Counted from the stretch's first letter, positions 7,151 through 15,528 are shown. The stretch is 64,000 nt of DNA from Streptomyces sp. NRRL S-340 (GCF_000720185.1 NZ_JOIY01000002.1:124001-188000); one strand, 5' to 3'. Numbers and translations are program-made. Notes: generated from the letters alone by a model not told the origin.

Positions 7151-8188
7151 ATGGACCCCGTCGAGGCGCTGGACCGGATCGCCTTCCTGCTGGAGCGGTC
7201 CCGGGAGCCGACCTACCGCGTGCGCGCTTTCCGCACGGCGTCGCGGGTGGTGGCCTCGCTGCCCGCCGGGGAGGTGGCGCGGCGGGCCTCGGACGGGTCG
7301 CTGGAGTCGCTCAAGGGGGTCGGCCCGAAGACCGCCCAGGTGGTGCGCGAAGCGCTGACCGGGGAGGTGCCCGGCTATCTGCGGAAACTGGAGGGCGAGG
7401 CGGACCGGCCGCTCACGGAGGGCGGCGAACGGCTGCGGGCACTGCTGCGGGGCGACTGCCACCTGCACTCCGACTGGTCCGACGGGGGCAGCCCCATCGA
7501 GGAGATGGGCCGGGCCGCCGCGGCCCTCGGACACGAGTGGGCGGTGCTGACCGACCACTCGCCGCGGCTGACGGTGGCCCGCGGGCTGTCGCCCGACCGG
7601 CTGCGCGAGCAGCTCGACGTGGTGGCCCGGCTGAACGAGACCTGGGCGCCCTTCCGGCTGCTCACCGGCATCGAGTGCGACATCCTCGACGACGGCTCCC
7701 TCGACCAGGAACCGGAACTGCTCGAACGGCTGGACGTGGTGGTCGTCTCGGTGCACTCCAAGCTACGGATGGACGCCCGTGCGATGACCCGCCGCATGGT
7801 GGCCGCCGTACGCGACCCGCACTCCGACGTCCTGGGGCACTGCACCGGACGGCTGGTGACGGGGCGGGGGCGGCCCGAGTCGGAGTTCGACGCGGACGAG
7901 GTGTTCGCCGCGTGCGCCGAGACCGGCACCGCCGTGGAGATCAACAGCCGCCCGGAGCGGCTGGACCCGCCACGCCGGCTGCTGCGCCGCGCGGTGGAGG
8001 CGGGAACGCTGTTCTCCGTCGACACCGACGCGCACGCGCCCGGACAACTGGACTGGCAGATCCACGGCTGCGCGCGGGCCGAGGAGTGCGGGGTGCCGCC
8101 CGGACGCGTGGTGACCACCTGGTCCCTGGACGAGCTGCTGGCCTGGGCCCGGGAGCGGCGGACGCCGACCGGAGTGAGGGACGGCTGA
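7151..8188 (+). CDS. PHP-domain phosphoesterase with Pol X-like HhH N-terminus
   Basis: 345 residues. The first ~80 resemble the helix-hairpin-helix part of family X DNA polymerases (EALDRIAFLLE, then LKGVGPKTAQVV). Residues ~95-335 form a PHP domain with metal-binding motifs GDCHLHSDWSDGG (His104, His106), LTDHSP (Asp135, His136), the ECD segment, VEINSRP and DTDAHAPGQLD. The palm/nucleotidyltransferase domain of full PolX is absent, so DNA synthesis is not expected; a DNA-associated phosphoesterase or a histidinol-phosphatase-like activity is possible. ATG 7151 is preceded by GGAGGTGG; an upstream in-frame start at 7094 lacks such a site. Confidence 0.9.
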   Translation: MDPVEALDRIAFLLERSREPTYRVRAFRTASRVVASLPAGEVARRASDGSLESLKGVGPKTAQVVREALTGEVPGYLRKLEGEADRPLTEGGERLRALLRGDCHLHSDWSDGGSPIEEMGRAAAALGHEWAVLTDHSPRLTVARGLSPDRLREQLDVVARLNETWAPFRLLTGIECDILDDGSLDQEPELLERLDVVVVSVHSKLRMDARAMTRRMVAAVRDPHSDVLGHCTGRLVTGRGRPESEFDADEVFAACAETGTAVEINSRPERLDPPRRLLRRAVEAGTLFSVDTDAHAPGQLDWQIHGCARAEECGVPPGRVVTTWSLDELLAWARERRTPTGVRDG

Positions 8189-8298
8189 CGTGGTACCCGC
8201 ACCGGTGCCGCCGGCCCGCCGACCCGCGGGCTCCGCCGGCACCACCGACTCTCGGGAGATCTCCCAGGAGACCTCTCCACCAGAAGGGAACACACCGG

Positions 8299-8955
8299 AT
8301 GGACCGTGCCGCCGTCTTCGATGTCGACGGAACGCTCGTCGACACCAACCACCTCCACGTCACCACCTGGTGGGAGGCGTTCCGGCAGGCGGGCCACCGG
8401 GTCCCCATGCACGCCATCCACCGCTCCGTCGGCCTGGGCTCCACCGACCTGATCGCCCATCTGCTCGGCGACGACCGCGACGAGGAGCAGGACGCGGCCC
8501 TGAGCGACGCCCACAGCACGCTCTACGCCCAGTACTTCGACCGGCTGCCGGCCCTCGAGGACGCCGGCCGGCTCCTGCGCCACCTGCACAAGGCCGGCTG
8601 GACGGTGGTCCTCGCCACCTCGGCGAGCGGTGCGGAACTGGGCGCGCTGCGCCGGGCGATCGACGCGGACGAGGCCATCACGGCCACCGCGAGCGCCGAC
8701 GACGTCGAGGCGGGCAAACCGGCGCCCGAACCGGTGCAGCACGCCCTGGAACTCGCCGGTGTGCCCGCGGAGCGCGCGGTGTTCGTGGGCGACACCGTCT
8801 GGGACATGCGGGCCGGCAGCCGGGCCGGGGTGCGCTGCGTGGGCGTGCTGTGCGGCGGCATCCCGCGCGCCGATCTGGAGCAGGCCGGTGCGCAGGCCGT
8901 CTACGACGACCCCGCGCACCTGCTCGCCTCCCTCGCCGACAGCCCGCTGGCCTGA
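8299..8955 (+). CDS. HAD-superfamily hydrolase (phosphoglycolate phosphatase-like)
   Basis: 218 residues with all four HAD motifs: DVDGT (nucleophile Asp8, acid/base Asp10), ATSAS, AGKPAPEP lysine, and VGDTVWD. A helical cap lies between motifs I and II, so it is a type I cap (subfamily IA) enzyme, the group of phosphoglycolate and beta-phosphoglucomutase enzymes. Substrate cannot be read from sequence. It follows the PHP gene by 110 bp on the same strand, with AAGGGAA upstream of ATG 8299; co-transcription is possible. Confidence 0.92.
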   Translation: MDRAAVFDVDGTLVDTNHLHVTTWWEAFRQAGHRVPMHAIHRSVGLGSTDLIAHLLGDDRDEEQDAALSDAHSTLYAQYFDRLPALEDAGRLLRHLHKAGWTVVLATSASGAELGALRRAIDADEAITATASADDVEAGKPAPEPVQHALELAGVPAERAVFVGDTVWDMRAGSRAGVRCVGVLCGGIPRADLEQAGAQAVYDDPAHLLASLADSPLA

Positions 8956-8972
8956 CGTGCCCCGACGGCACG
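8956..8972 (+). terminator. Short hairpin after the HAD gene
   Basis: CGTGCC (8956-8961) / GGCACG (8967-8972), 5-nt loop, immediately after the stop codon. Confidence 0.5.
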
Positions 8973-9042
8973 GCGGGCCGCCGCCCGGGAATGTGACGCA
9001 CGCCCCGCATGAGACACCGCGCCGCGCGGATACCCGGGCACG

Positions 9043-10503
9043 ATGACGGGCGTACCGGAAAACCCAGCACCCACTCCCCCGCCGGACCGCCACTCCCCGC
9101 GCCGCGGCGCGCGGCGCGCGGCCCGTGCCCCCGGCGGGCGGCTCGGCGCCCGCTGCTGCCGCGCCGTCGGCGAGGAGGCGCGCCGCGTCGGCCGCTCCCT
9201 GCGGGCCGTGGTGCGCGGCCCCGGCCGGGAACGCGACCTGGTCGTGCAGTCGCTCAAGGCCGCCGCGGCGGCGCTGCTGGCCTGGGTGGTGGCCAAGGTC
9301 TGGCTGGGCGACCCGATGGCCCTGATGGCACCGTGGGTGGCGCTGGTCATGGTGCAGGCCACGGTGTACAGCTCGCTGCTGCGGGCGGGGCAGCAGTGCG
9401 CGGCGATCGGCGCGGGGACCCTGCTCGCCTCGGGCGCGCAGGCGGTCACCGGTGGCACCCTGTCCGCGCTCGCGCTGTCGCTGCCGGTGCTGATGCTGCT
9501 GGCCAACTGGTCACGCTTCGGCGACCAGGGGATCTACGGTGCCACCACCGCCGTGTTCACCCTGGCGACGGGCAGTGTCTCCGTCGCCTCGGTGGGGCAC
9601 CGGCTGTGGCAGACGGCGCTCGGCGCGGTGATCGGCCTGGCCGTCAACGCCTTCGTCCTGCCGCCCATCCACCTGCGGGACGTGCGGGAGAACCTCGCGG
9701 CGGTCGCGCGGGAGGCGGGCGACGTGCTGTGCGCGGTCGCGGGCGGTCTGCGCGGCGGTGACTGGGACGGCGGGACGGCGGCCGAGTGGTCCCGTGGCTC
9801 GGCCCGGCTCGAACGCCGCCTGGAGACGCTGCACTCGGCCCGGCGCTGGAGCCGGGAGAGCCTGCGCCTGACCGCCGGTCCGCTGCGTGCGCTGCGCCGG
9901 CCGCCGTCGCCCGTGCCGCCCGAGACGGAGGACGAGCGCTGGAGCCGGGTCACCGGGCACGTACGGGCGCTCACCCGTACGCTCGCGGTCGCGGCCGACC
10001 AGGACCGCGCTCCGGAGCGGCCGGATTCGGCGGTGCTGCGGACCTACGCCGACCTGCTGGAACTGATCGCGCGGGCGTGTCACGCGGAGAGCGGCCGGCT
10101 GCTCGGCGCGGACACCGCCGACGAGAGCGGCGGCGGGGAGCCGGAGGCGAAGCGGGGGGAGCTGCACCGGCGGCTGCAGGACGGGCTGCGGGAGCACGCG
10201 GGCCGGGCGGCGGCCCCGGTCACGGTGCTGGGGTCGCTGCTGCTGCAGGCGGAGAGCCTGTGGGCGGAGACCGTCCCGGGCGCCGCGTCCGGCGCGGCAC
10301 CCGGCCGGGCGCGGGGCCGGGAGGGGGAAGCCGGGCCGGCGCGGGACGCGGAGGCGGAACCCGCGTCGGCGCGGGACGCGTCTCCGGCGGACCCGGGACC
10401 GGGCTCGGCACCCGAGCGGGCATCGCGCCCGGCATCCGACCCGGCAACGGGCCCGGCACCGGGACCGTTGTCCGGCCCGGCGTCGCGTACCGCCGCGGAG
10501 TGA
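9043..10503 (+). CDS. FUSC/aromatic acid exporter-like membrane protein
   Basis: 486 residues. After a basic, Pro/Arg-rich N-terminus (1-65), six closely spaced hydrophobic helices (about 70-205) carry the FUSC pattern (VVQSLKAAAAALLAWVVAKVW, APWVALVMVQATVYSSL). A long cytoplasmic region follows with Arg-rich and helical parts. The last ~100 residues are Pro/Gly/Ala low complexity with repeated PG/PA dipeptides. The family includes efflux proteins for aromatic carboxylic acids (AaeB-type); substrate unknown. A second, more compact member lies at 21952-23205. The start, ATG 9043, gives MTGVPENPAP; no strong Shine-Dalgarno. Confidence 0.85.
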   Translation: MTGVPENPAPTPPPDRHSPRRGARRAARAPGGRLGARCCRAVGEEARRVGRSLRAVVRGPGRERDLVVQSLKAAAAALLAWVVAKVWLGDPMALMAPWVALVMVQATVYSSLLRAGQQCAAIGAGTLLASGAQAVTGGTLSALALSLPVLMLLANWSRFGDQGIYGATTAVFTLATGSVSVASVGHRLWQTALGAVIGLAVNAFVLPPIHLRDVRENLAAVAREAGDVLCAVAGGLRGGDWDGGTAAEWSRGSARLERRLETLHSARRWSRESLRLTAGPLRALRRPPSPVPPETEDERWSRVTGHVRALTRTLAVAADQDRAPERPDSAVLRTYADLLELIARACHAESGRLLGADTADESGGGEPEAKRGELHRRLQDGLREHAGRAAAPVTVLGSLLLQAESLWAETVPGAASGAAPGRARGREGEAGPARDAEAEPASARDASPADPGPGSAPERASRPASDPATGPAPGPLSGPASRTAAE

Positions 10504-10768
10504 GCCGGATCACCCCAAAATGCGGCAGAGCCAGGAACACCGGGCGCCCCTGCGCCGTTGAACCCCACGTGGGTGCGGATGGGACAGTGTCCCCGGGCCT
10601 CACCTATTGCCCACAGGGACGATCGTTCGGCTGAAGCCCTGTGGAGCGTCTCGCCGAGAGGCGACCGCCATGCGTGCCCACACCAGGTCCGCCCCGGCCG
10701 TGATTCCCCCGTCCGGCCGGGGCTTTCCCCTGCCCGCCCCCGCCGGCCGCGGCTCGCCGGGTGCGCCC
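10504..10768. other. Palindrome-rich gene-free region upstream of a MerR-type promoter
   Basis: No supported gene in 10504-10806. Three symmetric elements are packed into 80 bp: CCCACGTGGG (10564-10573), GGGACAGTGTCCC (10581-10593), and an 8-bp stem CCACAGGG (10611-10618)/CCCTGTGG (10637-10644). The last could terminate transcription from the FUSC gene; the first two look like protein-binding sites. Confidence 0.55.
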
Positions 10769-10806
10769 TTGACTTCGAGAGCACTCCAATCCGTAGCGTT
10801 CCGCGC
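10769..10806 (+). promoter_or_regulatory. MerR-type 19-bp-spacer promoter, leaderless start
   Basis: -35 TTGACT (10769-10774) and -10 TAGCGT (10794-10799) are separated by 19 bp instead of 17. The spacer contains the dyad TTCGAG-AGCA-CTCCAA (5 of 6 arm bases paired), the geometry bound and untwisted by MerR-family activators. The -10 ends 7 bp before ATG 10807, so the transcript should start on the initiation codon. Confidence 0.8.
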
Positions 10807-11781
10807 ATGAGCACTACGCCACAGCACAAGATCGGCTCCGGCTTCGGGGCGGCCAGCACCGCCGACGACGTCCTGCGCGGCATCGACCTCACCGGCAAGC
10901 TGGCGCTCGTCACCGGCGGCTACTCCGGCATCGGTCTGGAGACCACCCGGGCACTGACGAAGGCGGGCGCCCGCGTTCTCGTCCCCGCCCGCCGTCCCAC
11001 CGCCGCGCAGGAGGCGCTGCACGGGATCGAGGGTGCCGAGACGGACACCCTCGACCTGGGCGACCTGGACAGTGTCCGCGCGTTCGCCGAGCGGTTCCTG
11101 GCCTCCGGCCGCGCGGTCGACCTCGTCATCGACAGCGCCGGGATCATGGCGTGCCCCGAGACCCGGGTCGGGCCCGGCTGGGAGGCCCAGTTCGCGACGA
11201 ACCACCTCGGTCACTTCGCCCTGGTCAACCGTCTGTGGCCGGCGATCGAGGCGGGCGGCGGCCGTGTCGTCTCGGTCTCCTCCCGCGGCCACCACTTCTC
11301 CGGGATCCGCTGGGACGACGTCCACTGGCGCGGCGGCTACGACAAGTGGATGGCCTACGGCCAGGCCAAGACCGCGAACGTCCTGTTCGCCGTCCACCTC
11401 GACCGGCTCGCCCGGGACGCCGGTGTCCGCGCCTTCGCCCTGCACCCCGGCGCCATCATCACCCCCTTGCAGCGCCATCTGTCCCACCAGGAGATGTTCG
11501 AGCGCGGCTGGGTGGACGAGCGGGGCGTCCCGCTGAACCCGGAGGGCTTCAAGAGTCCCCAGCAGGGCGCGGCCACCCAGGTCTGGGCGGCGGCCTCCCC
11601 CCAGCTGGACGGCCTCGGCGGCGTCTACCTGGAGGACTGCGACATCGCCGAGCCGGTCCCGGACGAGGGGGCCCACCCCAGCGGCGTCAAGCCCTGGGCG
11701 ACCGACCCGGAGCAGGCGGCCCGTCTGTGGGCGCTGTCGGCCCGGCTGACGGGGGTCGACGCGTTCGCCGGACGCTCCTGA
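10807..11781 (+). CDS. SDR family oxidoreductase (retinol dehydrogenase/WW-oxidoreductase type)
   Basis: 324-residue NAD(P)-binding dehydrogenase. TGGYSGIGLET forms the dinucleotide-binding loop, DSAGIMACP replaces the usual NNAG, then NHLGHFAL, catalytic Ser in VSVSSRGHH and YGQAKTAN with Tyr/Lys. The long C-terminal region (HPGAIITPLQRHL ... GVYLEDCDIAEP) is typical of the protochlorophyllide reductase/retinol dehydrogenase-like branch. Substrate unknown. It has no Shine-Dalgarno and is the target of the 19-bp-spacer promoter, so expression is probably induced by a MerR-type activator encoded elsewhere. Confidence 0.92.
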   Translation: MSTTPQHKIGSGFGAASTADDVLRGIDLTGKLALVTGGYSGIGLETTRALTKAGARVLVPARRPTAAQEALHGIEGAETDTLDLGDLDSVRAFAERFLASGRAVDLVIDSAGIMACPETRVGPGWEAQFATNHLGHFALVNRLWPAIEAGGGRVVSVSSRGHHFSGIRWDDVHWRGGYDKWMAYGQAKTANVLFAVHLDRLARDAGVRAFALHPGAIITPLQRHLSHQEMFERGWVDERGVPLNPEGFKSPQQGAATQVWAAASPQLDGLGGVYLEDCDIAEPVPDEGAHPSGVKPWATDPEQAARLWALSARLTGVDAFAGRS

Positions 11782-11794
11782 GCGCGCACGCGCC

Positions 11795-11844
11795 GTGACG
11801 GCGGCCCGGCGGGCCACCGCCGGGCCGTCACCGCCGGGCCGTCA
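11795..11844. terminator. Hairpin and 14-bp tandem repeat between convergent genes
   Basis: GTGACGG+CCCGGC on the left (from 11795) pairs with GCCGGGCCGTCAC (ending 11830) with a 3-nt bulge. The right arm is duplicated as the tandem unit CCGCCGGGCCGTCA (11817-11830, 11831-11844), giving two alternative pairings. It sits between the SDR stop and the convergent hydrolase stop, so it can serve as a two-way terminator. Confidence 0.6.
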
Positions 11845-11861
11845 CCGTCCGGCCGGCGCCG

Positions 11862-12836
11862 TCAGGCCGTCCGGGGAGCGCCCGCCACGCCCACCGCGAC
11901 TGCCCCGGTCTTCGCCGGGTCCGTCGCACTCGCCGGGTCCGTCGTGCTCGCCGTCTCCGCGCCGGTGGCCGTCTCCGTCCCGTCCGTCCTGCCGGTCGTA
12001 CCCGTCGTACCGGTCATGAAGGAGTACAGGTCCTCGGTGAGGCGGTCGGCGTGCGTGACGTACAGGCCGTGGCCGCCGCCGTCGTACACCTTCAGGGTGC
12101 TGCCGGTCACCAGGGCGGCGGTCCGGCGGCCCGTGGCGGAGAGCGGGGCGGACGTGTCCTGACTGCCGTGCACGACGAGGACCGGCAGGTCGAGCCTCGC
12201 CGTCTCCGCGGCGACGTCCACCGTGGCGACCAGCTCGTTGACGGCGTCCGCCGCGTGGGCCGTGCACACCAGGGCCTGGTCGACGACGTGGCGGACGTAC
12301 TGCGGCGACACCTCGTTGCCGGGCCGGCCGAGGGCGAAGTAGGGGGCCGCCCCCTCCTCGTAGAACGCCGCCCGGTCCCTGCGGAAGACCTCGTGGGAGG
12401 CCCGCATGACCTCCGGGTCCCAGCCGTCGGGGTGACCGGCCGAGCGGACGACGCCCGGTGCGATGCCGGCGACGAAGGCGGCCCGGGCGACCCGATCGGT
12501 GCCGTGCCGCGTCAGGCAGCGCACGATCTCCGCGCTGCCCAGGGAGTGCCCGACGAGCGTCGCCGCCCGCAGGTCCAGACGGTCGAGCAGGCCGTGCAGA
12601 TCGTCGGCGAGGGTGTCCAGGTCGAACCCGCCCCAGACGTCGTCCGAGCGGCCGTGGCCGCGCCGGTCCAGGCCGACGCAGCGCACGCCCCGGCGCGCCA
12701 GCGGCAGCATCTGGAACTCCCACATCCCGGTGCCGAAATAGGCGCCGTTCACGAAGACGGCCACGGGGCCGTCGGCCGGCCCGTAGTCGACGAAGTGCAG
12801 GCGGGTGCCGTCGGCGGGGCTGGTGAAGTACGGCAT
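11862..12836 (-). CDS. Alpha/beta hydrolase (chloroperoxidase/esterase-like) with low-complexity tail
   Basis: 324 residues. Residues ~5-275 are a standard alpha/beta hydrolase: VNGAYFGTGMWEFQ oxyanion region, GLDRRGHGRSD, nucleophile elbow VGHSLGS, acid in VHGSQDTSAP and His in DGGGHGLYVTH. The length to His is that of haloperoxidase/esterase members. The last ~48 residues after DLYSFM are Thr/Gly/Ala/Asp repeats (TGTTGTTGRTDGTETATG), unlike the fold. ATG 12836 has GGGAGG upstream. It is divergent from the epimerase gene. Confidence 0.9.
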   Translation of the reverse strand: MPYFTSPADGTRLHFVDYGPADGPVAVFVNGAYFGTGMWEFQMLPLARRGVRCVGLDRRGHGRSDDVWGGFDLDTLADDLHGLLDRLDLRAATLVGHSLGSAEIVRCLTRHGTDRVARAAFVAGIAPGVVRSAGHPDGWDPEVMRASHEVFRRDRAAFYEEGAAPYFALGRPGNEVSPQYVRHVVDQALVCTAHAADAVNELVATVDVAAETARLDLPVLVVHGSQDTSAPLSATGRRTAALVTGSTLKVYDGGGHGLYVTHADRLTEDLYSFMTGTTGTTGRTDGTETATGAETASTTDPASATDPAKTGAVAVGVAGAPRTA

Positions 12837-12930
12837 GGCGGACCTCCCGGAGAAGCGGTTGCGGGGGCGGGTGGTGGCGTTCGGTGACGTCGTGCGGTGA
12901 TGTCGTTCCCCATCGTCGCGGCGCGCCCTG

Positions 12931-12975
12931 GCCGGGTCGATTACCCGCGGGGTCATGCCGGGTCGACCCGCGGGG
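12931..12975. repeat. Direct repeat in divergent hydrolase/epimerase promoter
   Basis: GCCGGGTCGATTACCCGCGGGG (22 bp, 12931-12952; shown here as a single unit with an internal TTA) recurs as GCCGGGTCGACCCGCGGGG (12957-12975), identical except for loss of TTA. The start-to-start distance is 26 bp. Each copy is also partly self-complementary (GGGTCGA/TACCC, GGGTCGACCC). Likely an operator pair shared by the genes at 12836 (-) and 13024 (+). Confidence 0.6.
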
Positions 12976-13023
12976 AGCGGGTACTCGGGCCCCGCACTCG
13001 ACCGTCCCCGGAAGGAGCCGAAC

Positions 13024-14052
13024 GTGAGCAGCGTGTCGGGCAGCAGGATCGTCGTCACGGGCGCCACCGGCAATGTCGGGACGAGCGTCGTCCGTCTGCT
13101 CTCCGAGGATCCGGAGGTGGCCTCGGTACGGGGCCTGGCCCGCCGGATCCCGCGGTGGTCGCCGCCCAGGACGGAGTGGGCGCGGGTCGACATCGCCTCG
13201 GAGCAGGCGCCCCTGGCCGCGCAGTTCGAGGGCGCGGACGCGGTGGTGCACCTGGCGTGGGCGTTCCAGCCGACGCACGATCCGGCGACGACCTGGCGCA
13301 CGAACGTCCTCGGCGGCATCCGTGTCCAGGAGGCCGTGGCCGCCGCCGAGGTACCGGTGCTGGTGCACGCCTCCTCGGTCGGGGCGTACTCACCGGGGCC
13401 CAAGGACCGCGCCGTCGACGAGTCGTGGCCGACCCACGGCTGGCCGGACGCCGCGTACACCCGGGAGAAGGCGTACCTGGAACGGGCCCTGGACACGTTC
13501 GAACGGGACCACCCCGGCGTCCGGGTGGTCCGGATGCGGCCGGGCTTCCTCTTCAAGGCCGAGTCCGCGAGCGAGCAGCGGCGCATCTTCGGCGGCCGGT
13601 TCCTTCCGGGGCCGATGGCGCGGCCCGAGCTGCTGCCGTTCCTGCCCGACATCCCCGGCCTGCGCGCCCAGGTCCTGCACACGGACGACGCCGCCCGCGC
13701 CTACCTGCTGGCGCTGCGCCACGAGGTGCGCGGTGCCTTCAATCTGGCCGCCGACCCGCCGCTGGACGCGCGGGTGCTCGGCGAGCTGCTCGGCACCCGG
13801 CCCCTGCGGCTGCCGCGCACCGCCGCGCGCTCCGCGATCGCGGCGGCCTGGGGCCTGCATCTGCTGCCGGCCTCCCCGCACCTGTTCGACGCGGTGCTGC
13901 GGCTGCCCCTGATGGACTGCACCCGGGCCCGCACGGAACTCGGCTGGCGCCCGCAGCACACGGCGACCGAGGTCATGGAGGAGTTCCTGCGGGGCCTGCG
14001 GCGCGGCGAGGGCGCGGACACGGAGCCGCTGCGCGGCCGCAAGGTGGGATGA
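13024..14052 (+). CDS. NAD-dependent epimerase/dehydratase (extended SDR)
   Basis: 342 residues. N-terminal VTGATGNVGTSVV binds NAD(P). VVHLAWAF, then VHASSVGAYSPG with catalytic Ser and YTREKAYLER with Tyr-x3-Lys follow, typical of extended SDRs (UDP-sugar epimerase/dihydroflavonol reductase-like). The C-terminal half has the substrate region (RPGFLFKAES, VLHTDDAARAYLLAL) and ends with GWRPQHTATEVMEEFLRGL. Substrate unknown. GTG 13024 with GGAAGGAG upstream is preferred over an in-frame ATG at 12955, which lies inside the operator-like repeat. Confidence 0.9.
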   Translation: MSSVSGSRIVVTGATGNVGTSVVRLLSEDPEVASVRGLARRIPRWSPPRTEWARVDIASEQAPLAAQFEGADAVVHLAWAFQPTHDPATTWRTNVLGGIRVQEAVAAAEVPVLVHASSVGAYSPGPKDRAVDESWPTHGWPDAAYTREKAYLERALDTFERDHPGVRVVRMRPGFLFKAESASEQRRIFGGRFLPGPMARPELLPFLPDIPGLRAQVLHTDDAARAYLLALRHEVRGAFNLAADPPLDARVLGELLGTRPLRLPRTAARSAIAAAWGLHLLPASPHLFDAVLRLPLMDCTRARTELGWRPQHTATEVMEEFLRGLRRGEGADTEPLRGRKVG

Positions 14053-14290
14053 GCCGGTCGCCGGGCCGGGGTGAACGGGGCGGGCGCGGTGCGAGTCCGG
14101 CGGGCGGGCGCAGGCGTGGGTGGGCACCCGCGCGGGCGCGGGACGGCGAGGGGGCACCCGCCCGCTCGTCAGCCACCGGCCCGCCGGCTCATCGGCTCTC
14201 CCCGAGGGTCGCGCTCGCCCCGCCCCGGGACGACGGGGTACCGACCGGGGTAGGACAGGCGCCCGTGGAAGGCGGGGCCGGCGGAGGGCG

Positions 14291-14485
14291 TCAGGCGGAC
14301 GGTTCGTCCGGTGCGGGGTGTTCCTCGTCGGCGCCCGGGACGTCGTCGCGGGCGGTCCCGTGGGCGGGCCGCTCCTCGCGGGCCGGTTCGGACGCGGAGG
14401 ACCGCGCCGTCTCCCAGGGGTCCTCGTCCACGTCCGCCTGCTGGTCCGGCATGTCCCGCGGAACGGGCGAGCGGTGTCCGGTCAC
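14291..14485 (-). CDS. Small acidic hypothetical protein, 64 aa
   Basis: Starts at GTG 14485, with AAGGAG upstream, and reads MTGHRSPVPRDMPDQQ... It is hydrophilic, Asp/Glu/Pro-rich, with no predicted fold or membrane segment, ending DEEHPAPDEPSA. It is the third gene behind the HATPase and DUF6624-like genes, about 110 bp after the latter, and may be co-transcribed. Disorder and acidity would fit a small regulatory or antitoxin-like partner, but nothing in sequence proves this. Confidence 0.55.
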   Translation of the reverse strand: MTGHRSPVPRDMPDQQADVDEDPWETARSSASEPAREERPAHGTARDDVPGADEEHPAPDEPSA

Positions 14486-14595
14486 GATGTACTCCTTCGC
14501 GGGTCGGCGCGTGGCACTGCGGCCGGCCGCACGGCGTGCGGCCGACGCGCGGGTACCTCCCCGGTGACCTGCGAAACCTTCGGTGCCCAGGTCCC

Positions 14596-15528
14596 TCAGC
14601 CGGGCAGCCGCAGCGCCCTCATCTGTTCCTCCATCGGGCCGAGCCCCACGTCCTGGCGGCGCTCGTCGAGGCTCCCGGGCAGGCGGACGGGATACGGGCG
14701 CAGCGTCGCGGGGTCGATCCGGGTTCCGTAGAACTGGGGTTCGCCCAGATCGACGGCGCAGTGGTCGGCGATGTAGGCGAAGTGGACGGCCGGGCAGCGG
14801 CCGTCCGCCGTGGCCTGGGCGATCAGGTCCCGGCAGCGCAGCCGCAGGTCCAGCCCGGGAGCGTGCAGCAGGATCATCAGCGCGGCGGTCGACGCCCGCA
14901 TGCCCACGGTGTCGGCGGCCGGCCAGCCGTGGCGGCGCACGATCTCCTCCAGCGCGTCGGCGTTGTCGCGGTGGCAGCGGGCGACCTTGTGCCGGCGTTC
15001 CGGCGTGGGCGCGGCGCCCGCCTCCCGGGTCAGCCTGCGGTCCTGGTCGGCCCGGCGCAGCAGTTCGTCCGCCAGCGAGGCGTTCTCGGCGGTGCCGGCC
15101 GGGACGCCGCCGGCCGCGTACATCGCCGACAGGGCCCGCCACAGGTGTCCGTCCGGTGTCCCGCCTCCGGTGCGGGCGGCCGGCGTCCCGTGTTCCGCCT
15201 GCCCGTTGCCGGTCCGCCGGCGGTCGGTGCGGCCGTGCTCCGGCCGCTCCGCGGGCGCGTCGCCCGTCCCGGGGCCACGCCCGGCGGCCGGGACGGCGCG
15301 CGCCGAGGCCGCGCGCCTGGCGTACAGGGCCGTCAGCGCCTGCCGCAGCCCCTCGCCCCCCGGGGCGTTGCGCTGCGTGCCGTACGCCGTGCCGGCCGAC
15401 GCGTCACCCGCCGGGCCCGGGCACCGCTCACCGGCCGCCGGGCCGCCGGCGTTCCCCGGATCGCCGGGGGCCGGACCGGGACGGGCCACGGTGTCCACTC
15501 CCGCGGTGCGCAGGGGGCTGTCCGTCAT
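14596..15528 (-). CDS. DUF6624-like protein with long low-complexity N-terminus
   Basis: 310 residues. Residues 1-125 are Gly/Ala/Pro/Arg-rich and probably disordered. Residues ~140-310 form a compact domain: DELLRRADQDRRL, HRDNADALEEIVRRHGWP, MILLHAPGLDLRLRCRDL, HFAYIADHCAVDLGEPQFYGT. This pattern (paired helices, a H...D...YGT end) matches DUF6624, a domain of unknown function found in proteins of many actinobacteria. The ATG at 15528 overlaps the HATPase stop (ATGA), so the two are translationally coupled. Confidence 0.75.
   Translation of the reverse strand: MTDSPLRTAGVDTVARPGPAPGDPGNAGGPAAGERCPGPAGDASAGTAYGTQRNAPGGEGLRQALTALYARRAASARAVPAAGRGPGTGDAPAERPEHGRTDRRRTGNGQAEHGTPAARTGGGTPDGHLWRALSAMYAAGGVPAGTAENASLADELLRRADQDRRLTREAGAAPTPERRHKVARCHRDNADALEEIVRRHGWPAADTVGMRASTAALMILLHAPGLDLRLRCRDLIAQATADGRCPAVHFAYIADHCAVDLGEPQFYGTRIDPATLRPYPVRLPGSLDERRQDVGLGPMEEQMRALRLPG

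Noticed and set aside
6349..8955. An 868-codon plus-strand frame ending with the HAD hydrolase
   Set aside because: Only 8299-8955 has HAD motifs; the rest is shadow of the SDR and PHP genes.
12837..13023. Upstream ATG at 12955 as start of the epimerase
   Set aside because: It lies inside the direct repeat, has no ribosome site and adds 23 residues before the family N-terminus; GTG 13024 fits better.
14053..14290. A possible gene between the epimerase and the small acidic gene
   Set aside because: Very GC-rich, Arg/Gly/Pro frames only. A weak GCGTGGGTG/CACCCGCGC hairpin at 14114-14133 may be a terminator, but nothing coding was supported.
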